This document shows, piece after piece, positions 46,986-56,377 of a stretch of DNA of 64,000 nucleotides. Every line of letters starts with the position of its first letter. Position 1 is the stretch's first letter. Where the stretch lies: positions 992,001-1,056,000 of the forward strand of contig NZ_CP009149.1 in assembly GCF_000739065.1 (NCBI RefSeq). Direction: 5' to 3'. A model generated the notes under the pieces. The model searched no databases and had not been told where the DNA came from. It worked only from the letters and a program-made list of their open reading frames with translations. The position numbers and the translations under genes were made by a program. The stretch is from Methanocaldococcus bathoardescens. Its GTDB lineage: Archaea; AGJL01; Methanococci; Methanococcales; Methanocaldococcaceae.

Positions 46986-47873
46986 ATGAAATATGCATTT
47001 TTCTTAGGATGTATCATGCCACACAGATATCCTGGAGTTGAGAAGGCTACAAAAAAGGTTATGGAAGAGTTAGGAGTTGAGTTAGAATACATGCCTGGAG
47101 CATCATGCTGTCCTGCTCCTGGAGTCTTTGGTTCTTTTGACCAAAAAACATGGTTAACTTTAGCTGCAAGAAACTTATGCATTGCTGAAGAGATGGGTTT
47201 AGATATTGTAACTGTATGTAACGGTTGTTACGGTTCTTTATATGAAGCGGCTCACATATTACATGAAAACAAAGAGGCATTGGACTTTGTAAATGAAAAA
47301 TTAGACAAAATTGGTAAGCAATACAAAGGAACTGTCAAAGTTTTACACTTTGCTGAATTAATCTATAAAGAGATTGGTACTGAGAAGATAAAAGAGAAAG
47401 TTGTAAAACCTTTAAATAATTTAAATGTCGCTATTCACTACGGATGTCACTTCTTAAAGCCAAGTGATGTTAAGCACTTAGATTCACCAGAAAGACCAAC
47501 ATTATTAGAGGATATTGTTGCTGCAACAGGAGCTAAGCCAGTTAAATATAAAGATTACTTAATGTGCTGTGGAGCTGGAGGAGGGGTTAGAGCAAGATTC
47601 TTACAAACTGCATTAGATATGACAAGAGAAAAAATAAGAAACATGTTGGAAGTAAATGCAGATTGTATAGTTAATGTCTGTCCATTCTGTCACTTACAGT
47701 TTGATAGAGGGCAAGTAGAGATAAAAGAGAAGTTTGGTGAAGAATACAACTTACCAGTCTTACACTTAAGCCAGTTGTTAGGTTTAGCATTTGGAATGAA
47801 ACCAGAAGAGTTAGCTGTTAGTGTCCATGCCATTCCAGTTGACCCAGTTTTAAAGAAATTAGGAATAGAATAA
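46986..47873 (+). CDS. hdrB: Heterodisulfide reductase subunit B
   Basis: HdrB reduces the CoM-S-S-CoB heterodisulfide made by Mcr, at two noncubane [4Fe-4S] clusters held by two CCG domains. The visible motifs are GASCCPAPG with CNGCYGS, and [24 protein letters not shown] with [11 protein letters not shown]. The length of 295 aa is standard. It forms an hdrCB unit. After the stop there is a T-rich terminator region up to about 47950. Confidence 0.96.
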   Translation: MKYAFFLGCIMPHRYPGVEKATKKVMEELGVELEYMPGASCCPAPGVFGSFDQKTWLTLAARNLCIAEEMGLDIVTVCNGCYGSLYEAAHILHENKEALDFVNEKLDKIGKQYKGTVKVLHFAELIYKEIGTEKIKEKVVKPLNNLNVAIHYGCHFLKPSDVKHLDSPERPTLLEDIVAATGAKPVKYKDYLMCCGAGGGVRARFLQTALDMTREKIRNMLEVNADCIVNVCPFCHLQFDRGQVEIKEKFGEEYNLPVLHLSQLLGLAFGMKPEELAVSVHAIPVDPVLKKLGIE

Positions 47874-48037
47874 ACCATTAGATTAAATACAATCTTTTTT
47901 ATTTGCATTTTTTTATTTTATCTCTTTTTTTAGATTTTTAATAAAGTCAATACTAACTTTTTTAAATGTCTATTTTCAATTTGTAATTAAAAATTTTTAC
48001 AGAAGAGTAAATATTTATATAGTAATTTGGTGAAATT

Positions 48038-49117
48038 ATGGTTAATAATAGAAATGAGATAGAAGTTAGGAAGTTAGAACATATATTTTTATGTAGTTAC
48101 TGTGATGTTGAATATGAAAAAACAACATTATTAGAGGATATTGAACTAATACATAAAGGAACTTGCGGAATTAATTTTAATGATATAGAAACAGAAATAG
48201 AATTGTTTGGAAAAAAATTATCTGCCCCAATTATTATTTCTGGTATGACTGGGGGGCATAGTAAGGCAAAGGAAATAAATAAAAATATTGCCAAGGCAGT
48301 TGAAGAACTCGGCTTAGGAATGGGTGTTGGTTCTCAAAGAGCTGCTATTGTTAATGAAGATTTGATAGAAACATACAGCGTTGTTAGGGATTATACAAAC
48401 AATTTAGTTATAGGTAATTTAGGAGCTGTTAATTTCATTGTTGATGATTGGGATGAAGAGATAATTGATAAGGCAGTTGAGATGGTAGATGCTGATGCTA
48501 TGGCTATACATTTCAATCCATTACAAGAAGTTATACAGCCAGAAGGTGATTTAAACTTTAAAAACTTAGATAAACTTAAGGAAGTTATTTCAAATTACAA
48601 AAAAAGCTATAAAAATATTCCATTTATTGCCAAACAAGTAGGAGAGGGTTTTTCAAAGGAAGATGCATTAATTTTAAAAGATATTGGGTTTGATGCAATA
48701 GATGTTCAAGGAAGTGGAGGTACTTCATGGGCAAAGGTTGAGATTTATAGAGTTAAAGATGAAAACATTAAAAATTTAGCTGAAAGATTTGCCAATTGGG
48801 GAATCCCTACTGCTGCGTCAATATTTGAAGTAAAAAGTGTTTATGATGGCATAGTTATTGGTTCTGGAGGAATAAGAGGAGGTTTAGATATAGCCAAGTG
48901 TATAGCAATTGGCTGTGATTGTTGTGCCGTTGCTCTGCCTATATTAAAAGCAAGTTTAAAGGGCTGGGAAGAGGTTGTTAAAGTTTTAGAGAACTATATA
49001 AAAGAGTTAAAAATTGCAATGTTTTTAGTTGGGGCTAAAAATATTAAAGAACTTAAAAAAACCCAATATATAGTTAAAGGAACTTTAAAAGAATGGATTT
49101 CACAAAGATTAAAATAA
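48038..49117 (+). CDS. fni: Type II isopentenyl-diphosphate delta-isomerase
   Basis: An FMN- and NADPH-dependent isomerase that interconverts IPP and DMAPP. The 359-residue barrel protein has ISGMTGGHSKAKEINKNIAKAVEELGLGMGVGSQRAA, KQVGEGFSKEDA, IDVQGSGGTSWAKVE and IGSGGIRGGLDIAK. It feeds the prenyl synthase encoded 1.6 kb downstream. The RBS is TTGGTGA. With rnj and idsA it makes an isoprenoid/RNA-decay cluster. Confidence 0.94.
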   Translation: MVNNRNEIEVRKLEHIFLCSYCDVEYEKTTLLEDIELIHKGTCGINFNDIETEIELFGKKLSAPIIISGMTGGHSKAKEINKNIAKAVEELGLGMGVGSQRAAIVNEDLIETYSVVRDYTNNLVIGNLGAVNFIVDDWDEEIIDKAVEMVDADAMAIHFNPLQEVIQPEGDLNFKNLDKLKEVISNYKKSYKNIPFIAKQVGEGFSKEDALILKDIGFDAIDVQGSGGTSWAKVEIYRVKDENIKNLAERFANWGIPTAASIFEVKSVYDGIVIGSGGIRGGLDIAKCIAIGCDCCAVALPILKASLKGWEEVVKVLENYIKELKIAMFLVGAKNIKELKKTQYIVKGTLKEWISQRLK

Positions 49118-49277
49118 AGAGGTATTGTTAATACTGTTATTCCATTATGGTTTTTATTTTATCTTAGATGTTAGTCTGTAAATTAAATTTATTTAAAACA
49201 ATTAAAATATTTACAGACACAAATAAAAAATTAGAGAAGCTATGAAATTAAAATAAAAATTATAAGGATGTGAGAGT

Positions 49278-50624
49278 GTGAAATTGGAAATTATTGCAAT
49301 TGGTGGTTATGAAGAAGTTGGAAGGAATATGACGGCTGTTAATGTAGATGGAGAAATTATAATATTAGATATGGGGGTTAGACTGGATAGGGTTTTAATT
49401 CATGAAGATACTGACATATCAAAACTTCATAGCTTAGAGTTAATTGAAAAGGGAATAATTCCAAACGATACAGTTATGAAAAATATTGAAGGAGAAGTTA
49501 AAGCTATTGTTTTATCTCACGGCCATTTAGACCATATTGGAGCTGTTCCTAAATTAGCTCACAGATACAACGCCCCAATAATTGGAACACCATATACAAT
49601 TGAGTTAGTTAAAAGAGAAATTTTAAGTGAGAAAAAATTTGATGTTAGAAACCCTTTAATTGTTTTAAATGCTGGAGAATCTATTGATTTAACCCCAAAC
49701 ATAACATTAGAGTTTATTAGAATAACCCACAGTATCCCAGATGCTGTTTTGCCTGTTTTGCATACACCTTATGGAGCAATAGTTTATGGTAATGACTTCA
49801 AATTTGATAACTTCCCAGTTGTTGGTGAAAGACCAGATTATAGGGCAATAAAAAAAGTTGGTAAGAATGGAGTTTTATGCTTTATCTCAGAAACCACAAG
49901 AATAAACCATGAAGGTAAAACACCGCCAGAGATTATTGCTTCTGGTTTATTAAAAAATGATTTATTAGCCGCTGACAATGATAAAAATGGTATTATTGTA
50001 ACAACATTCTCTTCCCATATTGCAAGGATAAAATCAATTACAGACATAGCCGAAAAAATGGATAGAACCCCTGTTTTATTAGGAAGAAGTATGATGAGAT
50101 ACTGTGGAATAGCCCAAGATATTGGTTTAGTTAAATTCCCTGAAGATTTAAGGATTTATGGAGACCCAAGTTCAATAGAGATGGCTTTAAAGAATATAGT
50201 TAAAGAAGGTAAAGAGAAATATTTAATAATAGCTACAGGGCACCAAGGAGAGGAAGGGGCAGTGTTATCAAGAATGGCTACCAACAAAACACCTTACAAG
50301 TTTGACAAATATGATTGTGTTGTGTTCTCGGCAGACCCAATTCCAAACCCGATGAATGCTGCTCAAAGATACATGTTAGAATCAAGATTAAAACTATTGG
50401 GAGTTAGAATATTTAAAGGAGCTCATGTTTCAGGACATGCTGCAAAAGAAGACCATAGAGATATGTTGAGGTGGTTAAATCCAGAGCATATAATTCCTTC
50501 ACATGGAGATTTCAATTTAACTGCTGAATATACAAAATTAGCTGAAGAAGAAGGTTATAGATTAGGAGAAGACGTCCATTTATTAAGAAATGGACAATGC
50601 CTAAGCTTTGAGAGAATTATTTAA
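49278..50624 (+). CDS. rnj: Archaeal ribonuclease J (beta-CASP metallo-beta-lactamase nuclease)
   Basis: A 5'-to-3' exoribonuclease of the beta-CASP family. The metal site is SHGHLDHIGAVP near residue 80, with THSIPDAVL, ATGHQGEEGAVLSRM and VSGHAAKEDHRDMLRWLNPEHIIPSHGD. The length of 448 aa is that of the archaeal RNase J, shorter than bacterial forms. The start is GTG at 49278 after TGAGAG. It lies between fni and idsA, an arrangement I recall from M. jannaschii. Confidence 0.93.
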   Translation: MKLEIIAIGGYEEVGRNMTAVNVDGEIIILDMGVRLDRVLIHEDTDISKLHSLELIEKGIIPNDTVMKNIEGEVKAIVLSHGHLDHIGAVPKLAHRYNAPIIGTPYTIELVKREILSEKKFDVRNPLIVLNAGESIDLTPNITLEFIRITHSIPDAVLPVLHTPYGAIVYGNDFKFDNFPVVGERPDYRAIKKVGKNGVLCFISETTRINHEGKTPPEIIASGLLKNDLLAADNDKNGIIVTTFSSHIARIKSITDIAEKMDRTPVLLGRSMMRYCGIAQDIGLVKFPEDLRIYGDPSSIEMALKNIVKEGKEKYLIIATGHQGEEGAVLSRMATNKTPYKFDKYDCVVFSADPIPNPMNAAQRYMLESRLKLLGVRIFKGAHVSGHAAKEDHRDMLRWLNPEHIIPSHGDFNLTAEYTKLAEEEGYRLGEDVHLLRNGQCLSFERII

Positions 50625-50686
50625 CCAAATTTAACTTAATTTTTTCTTTAACAATTAATTAATAATCTAAGATGAGGGGTGAAATT

Positions 50687-51643
50687 ATGCTCTTTGATAA
50701 AAATATATTACAAAAAATTGATGAAGAATTGAAAACTTATGTAGATATAGATAATAATAAGTTATATAATGCATCAAAACACCTCTTATTTGCTGGAGGG
50801 AAAAGGATTAGACCATATTTAACTGTTGTAACCTATATGTTAAAGAAGGATGACATTGAAGAAGTTCTTCCAGCTGCTGCAGCTGTTGAACTCATCCACA
50901 ATTACACCTTAATACACGATGACATTATGGATAACGATGATGAAAGAAGAGGAAAGCCAACAGTTCACGTTGTTTTTGGAGAGCCGATGGCTATATTAGC
51001 TGGAGATTTATTATATGCTAAAGCTTTTGAAGCTGTTTCAAGAATAAAAGATAATAAAAAAGCTCATGAAGTTTTAAAAATCCTATCAAAGGCTTGTGTT
51101 GAGGTTTGTGAAGGACAGGCAATGGATATGGAGTTTGAAAACTACTATCCCACAATGGAAGAATACTTAGAGATGATTAGAAAAAAGACAGGAGCTTTAT
51201 TAGAAGCTTCTATAGAGATTGGAGCAGTTATGGCAGAATGTAATGAAGAAGAAAGAGAGGCATTGAAAGAATATGCAAAAAGGATTGGATTAACTTTCCA
51301 AATACAGGATGATGTCTTAGATTTAATTGGAGACCAGAAAAAGTTGGGTAAGCCAGTTGGAAGTGATATAAGGGAGGGGAAGAAAACTATAATTGTTATC
51401 CATGCTTTGAAAACATTAGATGAAGAGAAAAAGAAAAGATTATTGGAAATTTTAGGAAATAAAGATATTGGAGATGAAGAGATTAAAGAGGCTATTGAGA
51501 TATTAAAGCCATCAATTGAATATGCCAAAGAACTTATGAAACAAAAAACTGAAGAAGCTAAGAATTATTTAAAGATATTTGATAAAAACAGAAGAAAAGT
51601 TTTAGAAAATTTAGCTGACTTTATAATAAGTAGAGTTTATTAA
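50687..51643 (+). CDS. idsA: Bifunctional short-chain isoprenyl diphosphate synthase (farnesyl/geranylgeranyl)
   Basis: This enzyme extends DMAPP with IPP to make the C15/C20 chains of archaeal lipids. Both aspartate-rich motifs are seen: HDDIMDNDDERRGKPTVH (first) and IQDDVLDLIGDQKKLGKP (second), with GKRIRPYLT and the G-GQAMD block. The length of 318 aa is standard. The ATG at 50687 has GGGGTGA upstream. The Q2 hairpin element follows the stop directly. Confidence 0.94.
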   Translation: MLFDKNILQKIDEELKTYVDIDNNKLYNASKHLLFAGGKRIRPYLTVVTYMLKKDDIEEVLPAAAAVELIHNYTLIHDDIMDNDDERRGKPTVHVVFGEPMAILAGDLLYAKAFEAVSRIKDNKKAHEVLKILSKACVEVCEGQAMDMEFENYYPTMEEYLEMIRKKTGALLEASIEIGAVMAECNEEEREALKEYAKRIGLTFQIQDDVLDLIGDQKKLGKPVGSDIREGKKTIIVIHALKTLDEEKKKRLLEILGNKDIGDEEIKEAIEILKPSIEYAKELMKQKTEEAKNYLKIFDKNRRKVLENLADFIISRVY

Positions 51644-51654
51644 GCTCCAAGGGG

Positions 51655-51775
51655 AAAACCACCTATTGGGATACCCAGAGCGGGGCTTCACTACGTTCAG
51701 CCCCACTGTAATCTAAGAGGCATTTACTTCCGTTAGGAAGTAAATGCACCCTGTTTTAGTCAAGCTTTTACTAAA
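51655..51775. repeat. Hairpin element Q2 between idsA and the next gene
   Basis: The gap holds the string CCTATTGGGATACCCA (51662-51677, shared with Q1 apart from one base), a hairpin GGGGCT...AGCCCC (51682-51704) and a 12-bp perfect stem GCATTTACTTCC-GTTA-GGAAGTAAATGC (51720-51747). The region is GC-richer than its surroundings. It may be a nonautonomous transposon remnant or a structured RNA. Confidence 0.65.
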
Positions 51776-51790
51776 AGGTTGGGTGATAAT

Positions 51791-52276
51791 ATGAGAATCC
51801 CTAAACTATATGTTGAAAATGCAGATAAACATGAAGGTAGAAAGGTAGTTATTGAAAATGATGGAAAAGTTATAAGATTCTTAGATAGAGATGAAGAATA
51901 CAAAGGAGATGGAAAGGTTTTATATCAAGTTATATACGATGATTTTGATAACTATGTATTAATGGGACAAGTAACGAGAGATATGGTTATAGAGTATGAA
52001 GTTGGAGGGGTTAAGCAGATAAACTACATCAAAAAAGGAACAAGATTATTAGAAATCCCTGCTGAAGGTTACAAAGTTTACCCAATTGTAGATTTTGGTT
52101 GCAGAATTTTGGAAGGGCATAGAATAGCTGCTTTGCAAAGTAGAAAAGGAGATATAAGGTTTGTTAATACTCCAGTTAATGGGATTGTGTTATTCTTAAA
52201 AGAAGTTCCAGCAAAGAGAGAAAACTATGTATTTTATATATTACCGGAAGAAGAAATTAAATTTGAGGAAGAGTAA
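51791..52276 (+). CDS. Conserved methanogen protein, DUF2118-like with biotinyl/lipoyl-type fold
   Basis: A 161-residue protein. The part near VDFGCRILEGHRIAALQSRKGDIRFVNTPVNGIVLFLKEVP resembles a biotinyl/lipoyl-carrier fold (TP-NG-V turn) but lacks the lysine that is modified in true carriers, so it is probably structural. It matches what I recall of MJ0859, of unknown function. The ATG at 51791 follows TTGGGTGAT. It leads a unit of three small genes. Confidence 0.7.
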   Translation: MRIPKLYVENADKHEGRKVVIENDGKVIRFLDRDEEYKGDGKVLYQVIYDDFDNYVLMGQVTRDMVIEYEVGGVKQINYIKKGTRLLEIPAEGYKVYPIVDFGCRILEGHRIAALQSRKGDIRFVNTPVNGIVLFLKEVPAKRENYVFYILPEEEIKFEEE

Positions 52277-52299
52277 TTTATATTAATTTGAGGGATATT

Positions 52300-52605
52300 A
52301 TGAATAATAATGACAAAATGGAGTTTGTTGCTACCCTAATCTCAATATTAACTGTTAAAGAAGCATTAAATAGTGAAATGGAAAACTTTGTTAGAGTTAG
52401 AGCAGCTATTGATAAAAGAGAGTTAAAAGATGATGACAAAGTGGCTATCTTTAATATAAATTCAACAACAAGTTATCAGGTATTTTTTATAGATAAAGAT
52501 ACGGATATAGAAAAATTGAAGGAAGAGTTTAAGAAGATGAATGTAAGACTTAATTACGATAGTGAGCAAGTTCTAAAAAGATACATTGAGAGGTTAAAGA
52601 AATGA
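52300..52605 (+). CDS. Conserved methanogen hypothetical protein
   Basis: A 101-residue soluble protein (MNNNDKMEFVATLISILTVKEALNSEMENFVRVRAAID) with mixed helix and strand and no motif I can name. It corresponds in place to MJ0858, which I recall as hypothetical. The start has GAGGG upstream. Its stop overlaps the following ATG by 4 bp, so the two are coupled. Confidence 0.65.
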   Translation: MNNNDKMEFVATLISILTVKEALNSEMENFVRVRAAIDKRELKDDDKVAIFNINSTTSYQVFFIDKDTDIEKLKEEFKKMNVRLNYDSEQVLKRYIERLKK

Positions 52606-53129
52606 GGGATGCGAGAAACTTAGATAAGCAGTGGGTTGTATTGTCTGAGTTATCAGCTGAATTGGTTAATAGAGGAATTAAAGTTCCTGAAATTGTTTTT
52701 GAAAAGCTTAGATTAGCTAATACTCTCCTTTCTTATTACATTTTAGACCCACATACCTCTATAAATATACTATCAAATGTTGAAAGAGAACTGAATTATG
52801 TTCAATCTCAATTATTTAGTTTGTGTGATACTGAATTAACTGAAAAATACCTAAATAAGATGATAAAGGCAGTTAGAGGAGAACTTGACGTCAAATTTCC
52901 ATTAAGTAAAAGCAACTACAATAAAGAGGTTAGAAAAAGAGGAAAAGTTGAATCTATAAGAGTGAAGTTGCAGAAAGAAATGCAGATTGAAAGGCTAAGT
53001 GACTTAGGGGAGTGGCATGGGGTTATATTTGAATATAGTGATGAAAGAGATAAGGTAATTATTGAAGGTAACATAGACAGAGTAAAAAAAGCTTTAAAGG
53101 ACTTTGCAATTATGTGTAAAGAAGATTAA
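52602..53129 (+). CDS. Conserved methanogen hypothetical protein (DUF2096-like)
   Basis: A 175-residue charged protein (MRDARNLDKQWVVLSELSAELVNRGIKVPEIVFEKLRLANTLLSYYILDP). The first half is helical and the second has VKLQKEMQIERLSDLGEWHGVIFEYSDERDKVIIEGNIDRV, an alpha/beta segment. It matches the position of MJ0857 and may belong to DUF2096, which I am not sure of. Overlap ATGA with the previous gene suggests coupled translation and a joint function. Confidence 0.65.
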   Translation: MRDARNLDKQWVVLSELSAELVNRGIKVPEIVFEKLRLANTLLSYYILDPHTSINILSNVERELNYVQSQLFSLCDTELTEKYLNKMIKAVRGELDVKFPLSKSNYNKEVRKRGKVESIRVKLQKEMQIERLSDLGEWHGVIFEYSDERDKVIIEGNIDRVKKALKDFAIMCKED

Positions 53130-53150
53130 ATATTATTTTTCTTTAAAAAT

Positions 53151-53855
53151 TTAATCTAACCTTATTGATTTTCTTGTAATGAACAAACAATATGGGTCGC
53201 CAACAGCTTGACATTTTTTTTCTACAACATCCACAATATATTTTCTATCCACCATATTTTCTAAACATCCTGCTATAAATCCTGCTGTTAAATAACAAAC
53301 CGGTTCTGATGCTCTACAATTTTTACATTCTTTATTATTCCTAACAATAATTGTCAAAGGTTCAGATTTTTCAATACTTGTTTCTCCAAACTCTTCTTTC
53401 ATAAAATTAATCATATCCTCGTAATTATTAATTCCTAATTTAATTGCATAATCTTTACCAATATCATAAAAAATTCTTGTTACATTATTTCCTAAATAGT
53501 ATTTCCTTAAATATTCTTTTGTATATGCAATAAGAGATACTGGACCATCAAAAGCACAAAATTCTCTTTTTTCTTTTTCTCCTTCAACTTCCCCTCCCCC
53601 TTCTTCGGAAGCGATTTTAATCTTATACTCTTCTTCTCTAAGTTCTTTTTCTAACTCTTCTAAAGGAGGATATGCTTCTAATATTAATTCATGGAGCCGT
53701 GTTCCTTCTGTTAATTTTAAAACTTCTTTTAACAATTCTTTATTGTCTTTATATTTTTCTAATAAGTTTTTCATCATAGTTAATTTAATACCCATAAATT
53801 TCGCTCTATTATCAATAATTCTCAGCATTTCAATAATCTTCATCGCGTTAGTCAT
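53151..53855 (-). CDS. V4R (4-vinyl reductase) domain sensor protein
   Basis: 234 aa. The C-terminal half matches a V4R domain: CKNCRASEPVCYLTAGFIAGCLENMV, then VDVVEKKCQAVGDPYCLF, the family pattern E-x2-C-x-A-x-G-D-x2-C-x-F, with cysteines that can bind zinc or a cofactor. V4R domains bind small, often hydrophobic ligands in regulators such as DmpR, and occur in bacteriochlorophyll enzyme BchJ. The N-terminal part is helical (residues 1-85) with an acidic linker, without a DNA-binding motif that I recognise. It starts 19 bp after the FIST/HTH gene, so the two are an operon. Confidence 0.75.
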   Translation of the reverse strand: MTNAMKIIEMLRIIDNRAKFMGIKLTMMKNLLEKYKDNKELLKEVLKLTEGTRLHELILEAYPPLEELEKELREEEYKIKIASEEGGGEVEGEKEKREFCAFDGPVSLIAYTKEYLRKYYLGNNVTRIFYDIGKDYAIKLGINNYEDMINFMKEEFGETSIEKSEPLTIIVRNNKECKNCRASEPVCYLTAGFIAGCLENMVDRKYIVDVVEKKCQAVGDPYCLFITRKSIRLD

Positions 53856-53874
53856 TCAAATCACTCTTCCTTAT

Positions 53875-55437
53875 TTATAAAATTTTTAATACCCTCTCTC
53901 TTCCTGCTTTTTTAATTTTATATTCAAAATCAAGTTCCTCATCAATCTTTTTCAATACTTCTTTTAAGTTATCTATATAGTATTTTCCTGTTATGTCAAT
54001 ATACCCTACTATTCCCCTCTTTTCTAAATTCTTTAATATATCCCTAAGCTTTTCTATAGGTATTTTTGTTACTTCTGATAACTCTTTTATATTCAACTCA
54101 TCATAGATTAAATTAACTATAACTTCAATTTCTTCATCAGTAAAATTAAAGTTTTTTAGAGATTCTTTCCAATTTACACATATATCTTCTAACCCAAACA
54201 CAACCCCAGTAAATGATAGATTGTTGTGAAATCTCATTATATCCTTAGATATTGTTTCTCCATAAGATAGCCAGCCAATACAATTATCTCCAATAACATA
54301 TTTATCAATTTTTTTGATATCATTATAAAACTCCAAGAAATATGGAAGGGGATTTTCCTCAAATTTTCTATATAATGGATTTTTAAGAATTTCAATTCCA
54401 TAACATTCGTTTATAAAAATAAGTGGATTTTTATAATCTTTTTCAATAATCCTTATCTTATCAGAAAGTGCTTTAACTTGCCTCTCTAAATCAGTTCTCA
54501 TCAATATTAAAAACGACCCTTCTGCAATTTTTCTTCTAAATATTAATCTATTCCCATCAACATCTTCTAAGAATGTAGTTATAGCATTTCCATTTATATC
54601 AATAAAACCTAATGGATGAATAAGATAAAAGTTTATATATTTTAATCTTTCCTTTTTGTTAATTCTTAGGTATTTTTCAATAACTTTTGTTGGTAATTTT
54701 GTATATTCGGATATCATCTCTAAGTATCTTTGATAAGCAGGTTTTCCATCTAATTCATAAACTACTCTCCCCTTTGCCTTAGTAACTCTTGCATATATAT
54801 TTGTTGGCTCATATCCATGCCCATAAATTAAATCAAATTTTAATTTTCCACCAATAACTCCAAAAACACAGCCATCTCTAACAATATTTCCTTTATATAT
54901 CAAAAAAATTTTATCAAATGAACCGTCATCTCCCGCAGTTCCTCCAACAATTGGAAAGCCAAGCTCTTTCCCTAAAACATCCAATATCTCTTGTTCATGA
55001 TTTGCATTCCAATCAAAAAATATAAATCCAAGAAACTTATCTTCTACATCTAATGAATACATATATTTTTCTCTAAGTGTATTTTTAATATCTGTTGCAA
55101 CTATCTTTCCTGTTTCTTCTGCACCCTTTTCTATTTTTTTATAAGTAGTTGCATATTTATAATATCTATCAAAAGCTAAAATTAAAACACCATCATTTTT
55201 TATATATTTATTTCCTACAAATGTCCCTCCCGTAGAACATCCAATAAGTCCATCTAAGGAAACATATTCTTTTATTCCTTCAAAGACCATTTTTAATTTC
55301 TCTTCATCAAATACCGATGTAATAAATATTATTAGAGATGGCCTACCTATTTTTCTTTTAATCTCTACCCCAATTTCCAACCCATCCTCGTAAGGATTTT
55401 TTATCTTTTTGTGAATGTATAATTTATGTAGTTGCAT
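53875..55437 (-). CDS. FIST-domain sensor protein with C-terminal helix-turn-helix domain
   Basis: About 520 aa. Residues 20-240 match FIST_N (IGVEIKRKIGRPSLIIFITSVFDEE, GLIGCSTGGTFV, FPIVGGTAGDDG, FDLIYGHGYEPT) and residues 240-400 match FIST_C (LIFRRKIAEGSFLILMR, FINECYGIEI, WLSYGETI). The last 80 residues (LIYDELNIKELSEVTKIPIEKLRDILKNLEKRGIVGYI) are a winged helix. FIST domains are thought to sense amino acids or other small ligands; coupling to an HTH would make this a one-component regulator. The ATG at 55437 follows AGGTGTG. It pairs with the V4R gene, and an IS element abuts its promoter. Confidence 0.78.
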   Translation of the reverse strand: MQLHKLYIHKKIKNPYEDGLEIGVEIKRKIGRPSLIIFITSVFDEEKLKMVFEGIKEYVSLDGLIGCSTGGTFVGNKYIKNDGVLILAFDRYYKYATTYKKIEKGAEETGKIVATDIKNTLREKYMYSLDVEDKFLGFIFFDWNANHEQEILDVLGKELGFPIVGGTAGDDGSFDKIFLIYKGNIVRDGCVFGVIGGKLKFDLIYGHGYEPTNIYARVTKAKGRVVYELDGKPAYQRYLEMISEYTKLPTKVIEKYLRINKKERLKYINFYLIHPLGFIDINGNAITTFLEDVDGNRLIFRRKIAEGSFLILMRTDLERQVKALSDKIRIIEKDYKNPLIFINECYGIEILKNPLYRKFEENPLPYFLEFYNDIKKIDKYVIGDNCIGWLSYGETISKDIMRFHNNLSFTGVVFGLEDICVNWKESLKNFNFTDEEIEVIVNLIYDELNIKELSEVTKIPIEKLRDILKNLEKRGIVGYIDITGKYYIDNLKEVLKKIDEELDFEYKIKKAGRERVLKIL

Positions 55438-55525
55438 ATAGACACACCTAAAAATCACAAAAAGTTTTTTCAATAATTTATTTTATTTGTTGTAAATTAT
55501 ATATAAATTTTTCTTAAATTAAAAT

Positions 55526-56229
55526 AGAGACTGTCAGGTTAAATTTTTATCAATATGTCGATAAAAAATAGTAAATATGAAGCTCGCAATAGATGTAATA
55601 AAGGAGAGAATCGAAGAGAAGAAGCTTTTTAAGAGGAATAGGAAGTCGATAGAAGTTAAAATCTTAGCAGGGCTTTTATACTACCTCGGGTTATCGTTGA
55701 GGAAGACGAGTTTATTTCTCTCCCAATTCGAAAGTATAAGCCACGAGTCAGTTAGAGTTTATTATCACAAGATTAAAGAGGTTTTAAACAAGCCTGAGAA
55801 GACTGTAAGAAGGTTAATTGCAATCGACGAGACTAAACTAAAGGTCGGAGATAAGAATATTTACGTATGGTCTGCTATTGACGTTGAATCGAAGGAATGC
55901 TTGGGAGTTTATATATCAAAAACAAGAAATTACCTCGATACTATATTATTCGTTAGGAGTATATTAAAATTTTGCTCGAATAAGCCCAAGATTTTAGTCG
56001 ATGGTGGAAAATGGTATCCGTGGGCATTGCAGAAGTTGGGCTTAAAATTTGAAAGAGTCCGATTCGGACTGAGAAATTATGTAGAAAGCTTCTTCTCACT
56101 ACTCAAACGAAGAACAAAAACATTCTCCAACAGATTCCCAAATAATAGTAAGTTCGATACAGTTATCAGTTGGATAAAAAGCTTCATGATGTTCTATAAC
56201 TGGATACTATCGATAACTTGACAGTCTCT
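55526..56229 (+). mobile_element. IS6-like insertion sequence, about 704 bp, complete
   Basis: Terminal inverted repeats AGAGACTGTCAGGTTA (55526-55541) and TAACTTGACAGTCTCT (56214-56229) match at 15 of 16 positions and bracket a single transposase gene. No 8-bp target duplication is seen: the flanks read ATTAAAAT on the left and GGTTAGAT on the right. This fits a rearranged or deletion-forming insertion. Confidence 0.9.
55577..56221 (+). CDS. IS6/IS240-type DDE transposase
   Basis: A 214-residue transposase. An N-terminal helix-turn-helix ([29 protein letters not shown]) precedes the DDE core with acidic residues at D84 (IAIDETKL), D142 (ILVDGGKWY) and E170 ([13 protein letters not shown]). 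It fills the element almost end to end and appears intact. M. jannaschii carries related short transposases. The coding strand is richer in CG dinucleotides and arginine codons than neighbours, consistent with mobility. Confidence 0.92.
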   Translation: MKLAIDVIKERIEEKKLFKRNRKSIEVKILAGLLYYLGLSLRKTSLFLSQFESISHESVRVYYHKIKEVLNKPEKTVRRLIAIDETKLKVGDKNIYVWSAIDVESKECLGVYISKTRNYLDTILFVRSILKFCSNKPKILVDGGKWYPWALQKLGLKFERVRFGLRNYVESFFSLLKRRTKTFSNRFPNNSKFDTVISWIKSFMMFYNWILSIT

Positions 56230-56231
56230 GG

Positions 56232-56354
56232 TTAGATGACGTTTTATTTAATTATAAAGATTTTAAAACTAATATAGAAAAACTATTTTCTACTAATAAA
56301 GAAGGAAAGAAAACTCTAATTATGAGGTTATCAACTTCGAATGCATTAAAATAA
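56232..56354 (+). pseudogene. Orphan 3' end of an unidentified gene cut by the IS element
   Basis: Directly after the right end of the IS an open frame of 40 codons reads LDDVLFNYKDFKTNIEKLFS and on to TAA at 56352-56354, with protein-like composition and no start codon near its head. No matching 5' part exists left of the IS, where the FIST promoter lies. It looks like the surviving tail of a gene whose front was removed by an IS-adjacent deletion. I cannot name it. Confidence 0.55.
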
Positions 56355-56377
56355 AAAAAGAATAAATTAAGAATTTT

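Noticed and set aside
51655-51775. tRNA gene in the GC-richer stretch after idsA
   Set aside because: I could not draw a cloverleaf; there is no T-arm GGTTCRANNCC and the hairpins do not fit tRNA spacing.
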